A stretch of DNA of 64,000 nucleotides from CBDCZI01 sp965224495 (lineage in GTDB: Bacteria; Bacteroidota; Bacteroidia; Cytophagales; JAAEPT01), in contig CBDCZI010000015.1 in NCBI GenBank assembly GCA_965224495.1, forward strand, positions 1-64,000, read 5' to 3'. Positions 1 to 9,617 of this stretch are shown piece after piece. Position 1 is the stretch's first letter. Each line of letters opens with the position of its first letter. The notes under the pieces are model-generated. The model was not told the origin of the DNA, searched no databases, and saw only the letters and a program-made list of their open reading frames with translations. A program made the translations under genes and the position numbers.

Positions 1-852
1 CCTACATTGGCAATTGCTGGTCACGTAGATACTTTAGGTGCTATTATTTCAGGAATTAAACCCAATGGAACGTTGGCTTTTTCTTTATTAGGAGGGCTTT
101 CGTTGACTGGCGCTGAAGGTGAGTATGTCCAAATCATCACGCACGATGGCACGACTTTTACAGGAACTATTTTATTAGACAATCCATCCGTTCACGCAAA
201 TAAGGAAAAAGAGCTGACAAAAAGAACCATTAATTCTATGCACATTCGCTTAGACGAAGAGGTTTATTCTGAAAAAGACGTACGTGCTTTAGGGATAGAG
301 GTCGGCGATATTGTTTGTGTTGATGTGAAATATGAGGAATTGAAAAGTGGCTATATCAAATCACGTTTTTTAGATAACAAAGCAGGTTGTTTTGTTTTAT
401 TTGAATTGGCTCGTTTGTTAAAAGAACAAGGTAAAGAAATGCCTATTGAGCTTTTCTTCTCTAATTACGAAGAAGTTGGTCACGGTGGTTCGGGTGGTTA
501 TTCGTCTTCTATCGAAGAATTATTGGTCATCGATATGGGGGTTTTGGGTGACGATTGCCAAGGGAATGAGGTAAGTTGCTCGATTTGTGCCAAAGACAGT
601 TCAGGTCCTTACGATTATAATTTCAGGAAAAAACTTGTTGATTTGGCTCGTGCCAATGACATTCCTTACAAAGTAGATGTTTATCCTTTTTATGGCTCAG
701 ATGGTTCGGCCGCTCTGCGAGCAGGTAACGATTTCCGTGTTGCCTTGATTGGGATGGGCGTCGCCGCTTCGCACGGAACAGAGCGGACACACAAGAAAGG
801 AATCCAAGCAACAATAGATTTGTGTATGGCTTATATTACTGAAAAATTTTAA
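1..852 (+). CDS. M42 family metallopeptidase, 5' end cut by the window
   Basis: Co-catalytic metal aminopeptidase of the M42 (glutamyl aminopeptidase / endoglucanase M-like) family, expected to be cytoplasmic and to trim peptides. The frame is open from base 1, so the start lies outside the window; the TTG at base 7 is not a real start. Visible motifs are HVDTLG near the left edge (metal His and Asp), NYEEVGHGG in the middle (catalytic Glu-Glu pair) and HGTERTHKKG near the C-terminus (metal His). The reading frame ends 9 bases before hisI, suggesting co-transcription with hisI and yidD. Family assignment is firm; substrate is not. Confidence 0.9.
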   Translation, partial: PTLAIAGHVDTLGAIISGIKPNGTLAFSLLGGLSLTGAEGEYVQIITHDGTTFTGTILLDNPSVHANKEKELTKRTINSMHIRLDEEVYSEKDVRALGIEVGDIVCVDVKYEELKSGYIKSRFLDNKAGCFVLFELARLLKEQGKEMPIELFFSNYEEVGHGGSGGYSSSIEELLVIDMGVLGDDCQGNEVSCSICAKDSSGPYDYNFRKKLVDLARANDIPYKVDVYPFYGSDGSAALRAGNDFRVALIGMGVAASHGTERTHKKGIQATIDLCMAYITEKF

Positions 853-861
853 AAACTGACG

Positions 862-1269
862 ATGAATAAAAAAGAAATAGAAGAAGAATTAACTATCAAT
901 ATTCAGTTTGAAAAACGAGGTGGATTAATCCCTGCGATAGCACAGGATGCTGAAACGGGAGAAATATTGATGATAGGTTCGGCAAACCAAGAGGCTTTTG
1001 ATAAAACATTGGAACTAGGTTTGGCTACTTTTTACAGCACTTCTCGCAACGAACTTTGGACAAAAGGATTGACGTCGGGTGATTATTTAGAGATTACCGA
1101 CATTTTGGTTGATTGCGACCAAGACGCTTTGATTTACCAAGTCATCAGAAAAGGTAGTGGTGCATGTCATACCAAAACAAAAAATGGTAATGCTCGACGT
1201 AGTTGTTTTTATAGAAAGCTGAACATTAACGAACACAAATTGGTTTGGAAGACGAAGGATTTAGAATAA
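862..1269 (+). CDS. hisI: phosphoribosyl-AMP cyclohydrolase
   Basis: Opens the adenine ring of phosphoribosyl-AMP in the third step of histidine synthesis, in the cytoplasm. The 135-residue protein is a stand-alone HisI domain; the HisE pyrophosphohydrolase domain often fused to it in Bacteroidota is absent. It carries the conserved TFYSTSRNELWTKG segment, the metal-binding DCDQDAL motif and the downstream GACHTKT motif with the zinc cysteine. No other his genes are visible in the window, so it is separated from the rest of the pathway. It lies 9 bases after the M42 peptidase and 3 bases before yidD. Confidence 0.93.
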   Translation: MNKKEIEEELTINIQFEKRGGLIPAIAQDAETGEILMIGSANQEAFDKTLELGLATFYSTSRNELWTKGLTSGDYLEITDILVDCDQDALIYQVIRKGSGACHTKTKNGNARRSCFYRKLNINEHKLVWKTKDLE

Positions 1270-1272
1270 ATT

Positions 1273-1503
1273 ATGAAAAGCTTACTCAAAAAGATACTAA
1301 TTTCCCCTATTCGTATATACCAATTGGTAATTTCTCCGATGTTTCCTGCTTCGTGTCGCTACTCTCCGACCTGTAGTCAATACACGGTTGAGGCGATTAA
1401 TGAATGGGGAATCAAAGGTTTATGGATGGGCATCAAGCGTTTCGCTACTTGCCATCCTTGGGGCGGACACGGTCACGACCCTGTACCTAAAAAAAATAAA
1501 TAA
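1273..1503 (+). CDS. yidD: membrane protein insertion efficiency factor YidD
   Basis: Small membrane-associated protein thought to help YidC-dependent insertion of inner-membrane proteins. At 76 residues it has the usual family length and the hallmark segment with clustered cysteines (SCRYSPTCSQY) followed by GIKGLWMGIKRFATCHPWGGHG. A short amphipathic N-terminus with several lysines (MKSLLKKILISPIRIYQ) fits peripheral membrane binding. It starts 3 bases after hisI and is probably the last gene of that short operon. In many bacteria it sits near rpmH-rnpA-yidC; here it does not. Confidence 0.93.
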   Translation: MKSLLKKILISPIRIYQLVISPMFPASCRYSPTCSQYTVEAINEWGIKGLWMGIKRFATCHPWGGHGHDPVPKKNK

Positions 1504-1684
1504 GGTTTCACGACTTGATCCACTGTTTATTCAGTAATAAAGTTTACCTTTGTGTTATGTTATTCCATATACAAAGGTGTTCACCCACTTTTGGGTTTTA
1601 ACTAGAGAGGAAAGCTGGATGGTACAGTTTTCCTTTTGCTTTTTTAGGGCTATTTTTTAAAGATAATTTTGTATTTTTAGTCTA

Positions 1685-3418
1685 ATGAAAAACTTCATTT
1701 TCCTTTTCTTGTGGCTGATAAATGTAAATTCATTTTCTCAACAATTCAATTTCAAATCTTATGGTTTGGAAGATGGTTTGGCACAATCACAAGTTTATGC
1801 GGTAACACAAGACGATAACGGCTTTTTATGGGTCGGTACACAAGGAGGAGGTGTCAGTATTTTTGATGGGCATTCTTTTCAAAGTAATTTACAAGGCTTA
1901 ACAAATAATTACATTAACCAACTAAAAAAACACCCAAACAAAGGGATTTGGGTAGGTACTGATGATGGTTTGTTTTTGTATTCTCAAGAAAAAAAGATAA
2001 TAAAAACGTTACTGAAAAACCACGAAATAAATACGCTTACGATTAACGGAAACCTTTGTTTTGTAGGAACAAACAAAGGCGTTTTTCTTATCTCTCCAAC
2101 AAATAAAGTCACACAAATAACTAAACAAGACACACAGACGTTGTTTTATTGGAAAGAAAAACTTTATATAGGCACAGATAAAGGCATCACTATTTTTGAA
2201 AATGATGTAATCAAATCGTCCATTGATTTACCTCTTATTCGTTCTTTTTTTGAAATGAATAACGAGTTGTTTGTTTGTACTTATTCGCAAGGAATTTTCA
2301 AACTAACAAATAAAAAGCTCATTCATCAATCTCATTTACCTACAAAACACGGCATCACTTCTTCTTACTACGCACCTAATGGAGCGGTCTGGATTACGAC
2401 TATTTCAGATGGCACTTTTTGTATAAAAGAGAACAAGGTCGTTCGTCTTTTTAATAAAAAAACAGGGTTGCCTTCAAATAGTGTACAAACGATTTTTGAA
2501 GACAACAGAAAAGCTATTTGGATAGGCTCAAATGGTTTATTTCAATTTATAAACGATGATATCTTATCCATTAATCAAAAGGAAATAGGTGTGCATTCTG
2601 TCTTAAGAATAGAAGACAAACTGTTTTTAGGTACTTTTTCGGGTGGACTGACTATTGTTTCTCTTGCCAATGAGAAAAAAACGACGACTCATTTCACAAA
2701 AAAGAAAGTCAAAGTAGTAACACAAATGCCAAATGAAACATTATGGATAGGTACTGATGGCGACGGCGTTTTCTCTTTTGAAAACAATAAATTCAGACCT
2801 CTTTTTTCATCAAACAAAAAACTCCGTTGGGTAAGAGCAATAGCTACTGATGGCAAAGAAAACAAGTGGTTAGGTAGTTTAGGTTTTGGCTTATTTCATC
2901 ACAAAGGCACAAAAATAACACGCCTTAAAAACGCTCTTTTCAGTCGTGTAAATGACCTTTATTACCATTCGCCCAAAGAGTTATTTGTCGCCACAGACAA
3001 TGGCTTATTTGTACTAAATACCTTGACAAATACTTATGGGAAGCCACTATATAGTGGAGCTTGTCGCTCGTTGACTTTTTGTGACGGGTTGCTTTTTGTA
3101 GGTACAAAAAATGAAGGTGTATTTTATTTAAAAAAATCAAAGCTACATAAGCTAAAAAACACGTGGTCAGACAATACTTACTTTGTCCGTACAGGTGTGC
3201 GGAGTAATTTATGGATTGGTTCTGAAAAAGGGGTGCAGAAAATAAGTTTCCCTTCTTTACAGTTTCCTGAAATTATAAACATTGGTAAAAACAGAGGTCT
3301 GTTAGGTATAGAAACGTGTGTAAATTCATTTGCTTCAGATAGTTTAGGTGTTTGGGTTGGTACGCTCAAAGGAGTTTCTTACCTGAAAAAACACGATTTC
3401 AAATACACAAACCACTAG
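1685..3418 (+). pseudogene. LytS-type sensor histidine kinase, N-terminal propeller part (frame broken)
   Basis: Sensor half of a hybrid-free two-component kinase. It starts with a signal peptide (MKNFIFLFLWLINVNSFSQQ) and then consists of repeated two-component-regulator propeller blades, seen as recurring LWVGTQGG, IWVGTDDG, LWIGTDGDG and LWIGSEKG motifs, which would sit in the periplasm. The frame stops at TAG 3416-3418, but the next frame continues the same protein at once (Y_Y_Y domain from about 3420). Removing one base near 3407-3418 joins them. Together with the break near 4060, bases 1685-4494 minus two equal 936 codons, a normal length for this family. A TACCTTTG box at 1545-1552 is a possible promoter element. 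Confidence 0.75.
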
Positions 3419-3419
3419 T

Positions 3420-4076
3420 ATGCCTCAACTAACGATTAGTGAAATGGATGTTTTTTATGACCCCATCCCTAATTTTAGGGAGCTTAGCGATAAAGGACTA
3501 CCCTTTTTTAATCACCAAAACCATCTTTCCTTTCGTGTAAAAGGTGTTGATTTACAACATTCCAATTTGATGAAATACAAATGGAAACTCGATGGTTATG
3601 ACGATAAATGGTCGTCGGTGAGTAAAAACAATTACATTACCTATTCAAACCTCTCTTTTGGGAAGTACCATTTTTTAGTTAAAGCCTCGTTAGACGGCAA
3701 ACATTGGACAAAAGAAGAGCGAGTTGATTTTTCAATTATGCGTCCTTTTTGGCGAACGTATTGGTTTTATACTTTAGCTGTTCTTTTGTTTTTACTCCTT
3801 TCTGCGTTTATTCTTTACAAAATGTACAAAGCCTACCGAAGGAAAATAGCCAAGCACCAACAAGACCTGAGGATACAAAACCGATTGAAAGATTTGGAAT
3901 TAAAAACACTCCGTTTACAGTTAAACCCACATTTTTTATTTAATTGTTTAAATTCTATCAAAGGGTATGTCGCTGAAAACAAAGGGAAAGAAGCAAGAAA
4001 ACAAATCACTAATTTCGCTCAATTGATGCGTCAATATTTAGATAATTCTTCGACCCAATGGGTTGATTGTCGGTGA
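3420..4076 (+). pseudogene. LytS-type sensor histidine kinase, middle part (Y_Y_Y, TM, His-kinase start)
   Basis: Continuation of the propeller kinase in a second frame. Residues 1-100 form a Y_Y_Y-like beta-sandwich (FRVKGVD, YKWKLDGYDDKWSS, ITYSNLSFGKYHF). A single transmembrane segment follows (TYWFYTLAVLLFLLLSAFIL), then a coiled linker and the start of the His_kinase domain with the phospho-acceptor histidine in LNPHFLFNCLNSIKGYV. The frame ends at 4076 just after the QWV that normally precedes a run of acidic residues; the frame starting before 4063 picks up exactly there. The apparent ATG at 3420 is inside the ancestral protein, so this is unlikely to be an independent gene start. Confidence 0.75.
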
Positions 4077-4494
4077 AGAAATAAAGATGCTAACCAACTA
4101 CCTCAACCTCGAAATGATGCTCAATAACAACAATATTTCTTTTGAGATTACTACAGAAAATGAATTAGTAAAAATACCGACAATGATTATTCAACCGTTT
4201 GTAGAAAATGCTATTCATCACGGTTTAAAAGGTAAAACTAAAAATGGAAAAGTAGGTATTCGTTTTTATACCGAAAATCAACAATTTATTTGTACCATTA
4301 CCGACAATGGTATTGGTAGAGAAAAGGCGAAAGAATTGGCTAAGAACAGAAGCCACCAATCAAAAGCTCTTCGCATTATCAAAGAAAGACTTCACTATCT
4401 TTCAGAAGAGACACAACAAGATTACCGCTTTGAGTTTATAGATTTGGCAGTAGGTACTCAGGTGAAAGTTTATTTAGGAAAACCAAACAGTTAG
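4063..4494 (+). pseudogene. LytS-type sensor histidine kinase, C-terminal ATPase part
   Basis: Carries the rest of the LytS-family kinase: GEEIKMLTNYLNLEMML directly continues the His_kinase domain, then the HATPase N-box PFVENAIHHGL and the G-box DNGIGREKA. It overlaps the preceding fragment by 14 bases in a different frame; dropping one base near 4058-4062 gives QWV-IVGEEI, as expected for the family. It ends 2 bases before the LytTR regulator, so kinase and regulator form one operon. Whether the break is a real mutation or a base-calling error cannot be decided from this sequence alone. Confidence 0.75.
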
Positions 4495-4496
4495 TT

Positions 4497-5249
4497 ATGA
4501 GAGTTTTACTTGTTGACGATGTAAAAGGCGCTAAAAAGGCATTGTACCACGATTTGATTGATTATTGTGAGGGTATTGAAGTGGTAGGCGAAGCTGATTC
4601 GGTACAGTCGTCCATTAAATTAATACTAGAGAAAAAGCCTGATTTAATTTTTTTAGATATCGAATTAGGCGACGGAACAGGGTTTGACGTACTCCAAGCA
4701 CTGGGTGAAAATGAATTACCACAAGTAATTTTCACCACTGCTTTTGACCAATATGCTATCAAAGCTTTTAAATATGGTGCGTTAGATTATTTGCTCAAGC
4801 CGATAGATGAAGAAGAATTACAGACCGCAGTAAAAAAGGCTCAGTACCAACTTTCGGTTACTTCTAAAGATATTTTAGACGTTGTAACTTCAACTTTAAA
4901 TGCAAAAGAGCAACCCAATAAAGTTGTTATTCATAGTCAAGAAAAACTGGCTATTGTCGAGATAGCCGATATTATGAGTTGTGAAGCATCGAGTAACTAC
5001 ACCATTTTTCACCTGACCGATAACCGCAGTTTGATTAGTTCAGAGACACTCAAACATTACGACGAACTTTTTGAAACACACGGTTTTTTCCGAACGCATC
5101 ATTCACATTTGGTTAATTTGGCTTTTGTCAAATCGTTTGTGAAAATTGATGGAGGTTATTTGGTTTTGAAAAACGGAAAAGAATTACCTGTTTCTGTCAG
5201 AAAAAAAGAGGTGCTAAATAAAGTGTTAAAAGAGCGTTTTTTGAATTAA
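4497..5249 (+). CDS. LytTR family response regulator
   Basis: DNA-binding response regulator, partner of the propeller kinase directly upstream (2-base gap). Residues 1-120 are a CheY-like receiver with acidic pocket D7/D8, phospho-acceptor D54 (IFLDIELGDG), T80 and K101 (LLKPID). Residues about 145-248 are a LytTR domain (KLAIVEIADIMSCEASSNYTI, FFRTHHSHLVNL). 250 residues is the usual length. The receiver is intact although the cognate kinase frame is broken, so either the kinase is read in full in vivo or the regulator is taking other inputs. Confidence 0.93.
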   Translation: MRVLLVDDVKGAKKALYHDLIDYCEGIEVVGEADSVQSSIKLILEKKPDLIFLDIELGDGTGFDVLQALGENELPQVIFTTAFDQYAIKAFKYGALDYLLKPIDEEELQTAVKKAQYQLSVTSKDILDVVTSTLNAKEQPNKVVIHSQEKLAIVEIADIMSCEASSNYTIFHLTDNRSLISSETLKHYDELFETHGFFRTHHSHLVNLAFVKSFVKIDGGYLVLKNGKELPVSVRKKEVLNKVLKERFLN

Positions 5250-6529
5250 TTCATCAAATCTTCAATCTCCTCTACCGTAATTGGAATATCTCCCATCAAA
5301 TCAATTGGAGAATTATTTACGACAATATCATTTTCTATTCTTATACCAATATTTTCTTTTGGGATATAAATACCTGGTTCGCACGTAAAAATCATATTTT
5401 CGGCAAAAGGCAACGAACGGTCATCAACGTCGTGTACGTCTAATCCCAAACTGTGAGAAGTGCCGTGCATAAAATACTGACGGTACAAAGGGCTTTTTGG
5501 GTCTTGTTTTTTAACGTCGGTTTTATCGAGTAATTTTAACTTAATCAACTCTTGCTCCATTATTTGCCCGACTTCTTTGTTGTAATTCGTGAAATCATTC
5601 TCTGGAACAAGTCTCTTTTTAGCCTCTTCCATCACGTATAGAACAGCATTGTAAACGTCTTTTTGACGTGGTGTAAATCGACCATTAACAGGAATTACAC
5701 GTGTCATATCGGCGTTGTAGTTGGCATATTCAGCACCGAAATCCATTAAAATCAAATCGCCATCATTTAATCTCTCATTATTTTCAATATAATGTAAAAC
5801 ACACGCATTGCCTCCACCTGCAATTATTGGTTGGTAAGCGTGTCCTCTCGAACGGTTCATCAAAAACTCGTGGGTAATTTCGGCTTCGAGTTCGTATTCC
5901 ATTTTTCCCACTTTGGTAAAATTCAAAATACGATGAAAAGCCTTGTTTGTAATCTCACAAGCGTGTTTGATTAAAGCAATTTCTGTTTCGTCTTTCACAA
6001 AACGTAATTGGTGTAATATCGGAGCACTTCTTTCCCATTTCATTAACGGAAATTGTTGACGAAGTTGTTTTCCTAAACGGTCGTTTCGAGTTTCTACCTC
6101 CGTAGATGCTCGTCCGTGTTCGTTGCTGTTGAGGTAAATGTATGTACTTTGAGGAATAATTTGGTGTAATAAACTTTGGCTATCATTTTGCCAAAACACG
6201 GTCTTAATACCTGAAATAGCGGTGCTTTGTTCTTTGTTTAGTTTTGCTCCCTCCCAAATAGCAATATGTTCGTTGGTTTCTTTAACGAATAAAATTTCTC
6301 TGTGTGCTTCATTCTGAGCATCAGGAAATAAAATCAATGTCGTTTCTTCTTGGTCAATACCTGTGAGGTAAAACAAATCGCTATTTTGTTTAAACCCCAT
6401 CGCTCCATCGGCATTCGTAGGCATTATATCATTCGAATAGAAAATAGCGATAGCATTGGATTTCATTCGTTCAGAAAAACGTTTTCTATTCGCTATAAAC
6501 AACTTATTTTTTATCGCCTCGTACCTCAT
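5246..6529 (-). CDS. pepP: aminopeptidase P family protein (M24B)
   Basis: Metallopeptidase that removes an N-terminal residue preceding proline. The 427-residue protein has an N-terminal creatinase-like domain (residues 1-170) and a C-terminal pita-bread domain with all five metal ligands visible: D263 and D274 (LMDFGAEYANYNADMTR), H355 (HGTSHSLG), E384 (CEPGIYIP) and E399 (GIRIEND). No signal peptide is apparent, so it should be cytoplasmic. It converges with the LytTR regulator with a 4-base overlap of the ends. The symbol follows the family and is not proof of orthology with E. coli PepP. Confidence 0.92.
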   Translation of the reverse strand: MRYEAIKNKLFIANRKRFSERMKSNAIAIFYSNDIMPTNADGAMGFKQNSDLFYLTGIDQEETTLILFPDAQNEAHREILFVKETNEHIAIWEGAKLNKEQSTAISGIKTVFWQNDSQSLLHQIIPQSTYIYLNSNEHGRASTEVETRNDRLGKQLRQQFPLMKWERSAPILHQLRFVKDETEIALIKHACEITNKAFHRILNFTKVGKMEYELEAEITHEFLMNRSRGHAYQPIIAGGGNACVLHYIENNERLNDGDLILMDFGAEYANYNADMTRVIPVNGRFTPRQKDVYNAVLYVMEEAKKRLVPENDFTNYNKEVGQIMEQELIKLKLLDKTDVKKQDPKSPLYRQYFMHGTSHSLGLDVHDVDDRSLPFAENMIFTCEPGIYIPKENIGIRIENDIVVNNSPIDLMGDIPITVEEIEDLMN

Positions 6530-6688
6530 TTTGATGTATATTTACGCTATTCAATCTTTAAAAGAAATAAGTTAGCAAGATTAGGTAAATAAATACACTA
6601 TAATTGTTCTATTTTATTTCTATATTTAACTAACCGATAACTACTTCTTTGTGAAAAAGAACTAGCTATCATAATTTCAACCCCTATT

Positions 6689-8185
6689 ATGCGTACACTT
6701 TTTATATTGTTCTTTCTAATCACAAGTCAATCAACCCTTTGGTCTCAGCAAAAAAACTGGGTCTTTTTCACAGATAAAATCACAGTTAACAGTGATTTTG
6801 ACACACCCATTTCAAAGACTTATACAGATAGCTTAACTTCCTTAAATAGTGAAATTATTAGCCACTCCAAATGGTTAAATGCCGTAGTTATTGAAAATGG
6901 AGACTTAGAGCAACTCAAAAAACTTTCGTTTGTAAAACACATACAGCAAGTTGCTCCTGCACAGAAAATCACAGCAGTAGCAAATCGACCAACGATAGAA
7001 GCTATAGATTTTTATTTAAATCAAATGAGTGGATGGGATTTGGTTAATCGTCGCTTGACTGGTTATGGTGTTAAAATTGGTGTTATTGATGCTGGTTTTG
7101 CACAATTAAAAGAGCATAGAGAACTCAAACACTTATTTAGAGAAAATCAAATCATTGCTTTTAGAGATTTTATTGATACGTTAAATGTTGGTGTAACCGA
7201 TAGCACGATGGGCAATGCGCATCACGGACAACAAGTACTTTCAAAAATCACTGGTTACAAAGAGGACAGTAAAGATTTAGTAGGTTTTGCAACAGGTGCA
7301 ACTTTCTATTTAGCACGAACAGAAAACAGTAAAAAAGAACACCAAATCGAGGAATATGATTGGGTAAGAGCTTTAGAATGGATGGATAGTTTGGGTGTAA
7401 AATTGGTCAATTCGTCTTTAGGTTACTCTAAGTTTGACGATGAAACAGAAAATTACACAAAAAAACAAATGAATGGAAAATTCGGTATTACAAGTCGGGC
7501 CGCTGAGATAGCAGTGAAAGAAAAGGGTATGTTTTTAGTTATTTCTGCGGGAAATTCAGGAAATAAAGATTGGGAATTAATCACTGTTCCTGCTGACGCT
7601 CCGAGTGTACTGACCGTAGGAGCAACAAAAAAAGAAGGTGCAATTAAAATCGGTTACAGTTCGATAGGTCCTGCTTACAACGATTATTTAAAACCTGATG
7701 TAGCAGTTTATTCACCCAACGGAACAAGCTTTTCAGCACCTGCTGTGACTGGGTATGTTGCTTGCTTGATGGAATACGCACCCCATTTATCTAATCTCGA
7801 ATTGTTAGAAGTTGTAAGAAAATCTTGTTCGCTTTATCCTTACGGAAACAATTATATTGGTTATGGTGTGCCTAACGCATCAAAAGCATTGCATATTATT
7901 GATGTAGGAGTAAGTAAAAGCCGTTTTACTTACGAAAAAAGGCACAAAGGGAAAAAAATTAAAATACACTTTAAAACTACACCTGTTCGAGATATAGCCA
8001 TTTTTGAAAAGAAAGACAAATGGACAGTTGGTGACCAATACTTAATTAACCCGCACGCAAGTGCGGAGGTGTTAGCCAAACGCCATTTGAAAATAAAACG
8101 CAAAAAAAGGAGTCACCATTTTAAAACTCCAACGCAAAAAATGGGAGAAATTCACTACTATCCAAAACGGAAAAGAAGTGATTGA
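6689..8185 (+). CDS. S8 family subtilisin-like serine peptidase, late frameshift
   Basis: Secreted subtilase. A signal peptide (residues 1-20, ending LWSQ) is followed by a propeptide-like segment and an S8 domain with catalytic D134 (GVIDAGF), H179 (AHHGQQV), oxyanion N289 (SAGNSGN) and S347 (NGTSFSAP). The last residues in this frame are basic and low in similarity to a folded tail. After the A6 run near 8140, the +1 frame reads WEKFTTIQNGKEVIEIIWE and stops at 8201, a typical C-terminus of such flavobacterial proteases. Removing one A gives exactly 504 codons from 6689 to 8201. Catalytic residues are unaffected. Export is by Sec; no clear T9SS tag is seen. Confidence 0.9.
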   Translation: MRTLFILFFLITSQSTLWSQQKNWVFFTDKITVNSDFDTPISKTYTDSLTSLNSEIISHSKWLNAVVIENGDLEQLKKLSFVKHIQQVAPAQKITAVANRPTIEAIDFYLNQMSGWDLVNRRLTGYGVKIGVIDAGFAQLKEHRELKHLFRENQIIAFRDFIDTLNVGVTDSTMGNAHHGQQVLSKITGYKEDSKDLVGFATGATFYLARTENSKKEHQIEEYDWVRALEWMDSLGVKLVNSSLGYSKFDDETENYTKKQMNGKFGITSRAAEIAVKEKGMFLVISAGNSGNKDWELITVPADAPSVLTVGATKKEGAIKIGYSSIGPAYNDYLKPDVAVYSPNGTSFSAPAVTGYVACLMEYAPHLSNLELLEVVRKSCSLYPYGNNYIGYGVPNASKALHIIDVGVSKSRFTYEKRHKGKKIKIHFKTTPVRDIAIFEKKDKWTVGDQYLINPHASAEVLAKRHLKIKRKKRSHHFKTPTQKMGEIHYYPKRKRSD

Positions 8186-8225
8186 AATTATTTGGGAATA
8201 AGTCCCCTTTTTGAATACACAACAA

Positions 8226-9350
8226 ATGAAAATCGGTTTCGATGCCAAAAGAGCATTAAATAACAACAGTGGATTAGGTAATTACAGTCGTTACATTATT
8301 CATTCGGCAGACAAGTATAGTAAACACCAGCTTTATTTGTTTTCACCCAAAGCACAACAACGTCACACCGACGATTTGAGCAATTTACAGGCTGTAACCT
8401 TTGTTTCTCCAAAATCAAAAAATAAATTAGTAGGTGCTTACTGGCGTTCGTTTGGACAAGTTAAAGACATTAAAAACTTAGAATTAGACGTATTTCACGG
8501 ATTAAGTAATGAGTTGCCTTTGTCTATCAAAAAATCATCTGTTGCGAAAGTAGTTACTATTCACGATTTGATTTTCCTCCGTTTCCCTGAGTTATACAAA
8601 CCTTTGGATAGGAAGATTTACAACAAAAAGTTTCGCCAAGCGTGCGAAGATGCAGATAAAATCATTGCTATCAGTGAACAAACAAAAGAAGATATTCTTC
8701 ATTATTACCAAATTGACAAAAACAAAATAGAAGTTATTTACCAAGATTGTGACGTTCAATTTCACACTCAGCCAACTTCTACGCAATTAGAAAACGTACG
8801 AAAAAAACACGACTTACCTGACCATTTTTTACTTTCTGTTGGCACAATAGAAGAGCGAAAAAATCAATTACTAATACTGAAAGCATTGAAAAACATTCAG
8901 GACATTTCGTTGGTTTTAGTAGGTCGAACAACACCTTACCAAGATGAGCTAGAAGCATTTATCGAACAACACGGACTTAATCACCGTGTTACTTTCATCA
9001 ATAATGTCAATTGGGAAGATTTACCTGCAATTTATTCGTTAGCAACTATTTTCGTTTACCCGTCTATATTTGAAGGCTTTGGCATTCCTATTATTGAGGC
9101 TCAAAACCTTTCTACGCCTGTCGTTACTTCAACAGGTAGTTGTTTTGCAGAAACTGGAGGTGATGGTGCGTTATACTCCGACCCTCAAAAAGCGATAGAA
9201 TTGGCAAAAAACATTAATACTATTTTGGACAGCTCAGCTAAAAAAGGGGAACTCATCAAAAATGGCTTAGAAAATGTGTTGCGTTTTAGAGCCGAAAAAA
9301 CCTTTGCTCAGCTAGAAGGTGTTTATCGAGACGCCATTAAAGGGAAATAG
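8226..9350 (+). CDS. glycosyltransferase family 4 protein
   Basis: Retaining GT-B sugar transferase, likely acting on cell-envelope or exopolysaccharide precursors at the cytoplasmic membrane. I place the start at ATG 8226 (MKIGFDAKRALNN), not the in-frame TTG 15 bases earlier, because family members begin with this glycine-rich segment. The N-terminal domain has SGLGNYSRY; the C-terminal donor-binding domain has LSVGTIEERKN and the GT4 motif EGFGIPIIEAQNLSTPVV with the paired glutamates. Sugar and acceptor are not predictable. It stands 25 bases downstream of the subtilase's probable true stop. Confidence 0.9.
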   Translation: MKIGFDAKRALNNNSGLGNYSRYIIHSADKYSKHQLYLFSPKAQQRHTDDLSNLQAVTFVSPKSKNKLVGAYWRSFGQVKDIKNLELDVFHGLSNELPLSIKKSSVAKVVTIHDLIFLRFPELYKPLDRKIYNKKFRQACEDADKIIAISEQTKEDILHYYQIDKNKIEVIYQDCDVQFHTQPTSTQLENVRKKHDLPDHFLLSVGTIEERKNQLLILKALKNIQDISLVLVGRTTPYQDELEAFIEQHGLNHRVTFINNVNWEDLPAIYSLATIFVYPSIFEGFGIPIIEAQNLSTPVVTSTGSCFAETGGDGALYSDPQKAIELAKNINTILDSSAKKGELIKNGLENVLRFRAEKTFAQLEGVYRDAIKGK

Positions 9351-9402
9351 TAACAAAGTATATTAGTGTGTGTAAACTAATCCCCCCTTTTATACTTTTA
9401 TG

Positions 9403-9563
9403 TTAATCTCTTCCCTCACCACAGTAATCGCCCACGTTATTGGTCGAGGTGCTCCCCTTTCTTCTTGCTATTCGCCAATCTAAACACGCGCCTTTTTTAT
9501 CTTTCAAACTGTATTTAGCCCAAGCTCTATCATTATAAAACTCCGCATTATCAGCGTCTAATT
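9403..9563 (-). pseudogene. 3' end of the TPR-repeat protein, cut off by an IS
   Basis: C-terminal piece of the TPR protein whose main part lies at 10842-12115. It encodes DADNAEFYNDRAWAKYSLKD, one more TPR-like helix pair, then a Cys/Arg-containing tail ending GDYCGEGRD. Removing the 1278-bp IS and one AATT duplication restores a single frame of 477 codons. In the present state it has no start of its own and is most likely not translated. Confidence 0.88.
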
Positions 9564-9617
9564 TGTTCTTAACCGATTTAAAAGTTGGACTAGTTTTCAG
9601 TTGAAAATTAGATAGAA

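Noticed and set aside
8211..8225. TTG start of the glycosyltransferase at 8211
   Set aside because: ATG 8226 gives the normal family N-terminus; the extra five residues are not conserved-looking.
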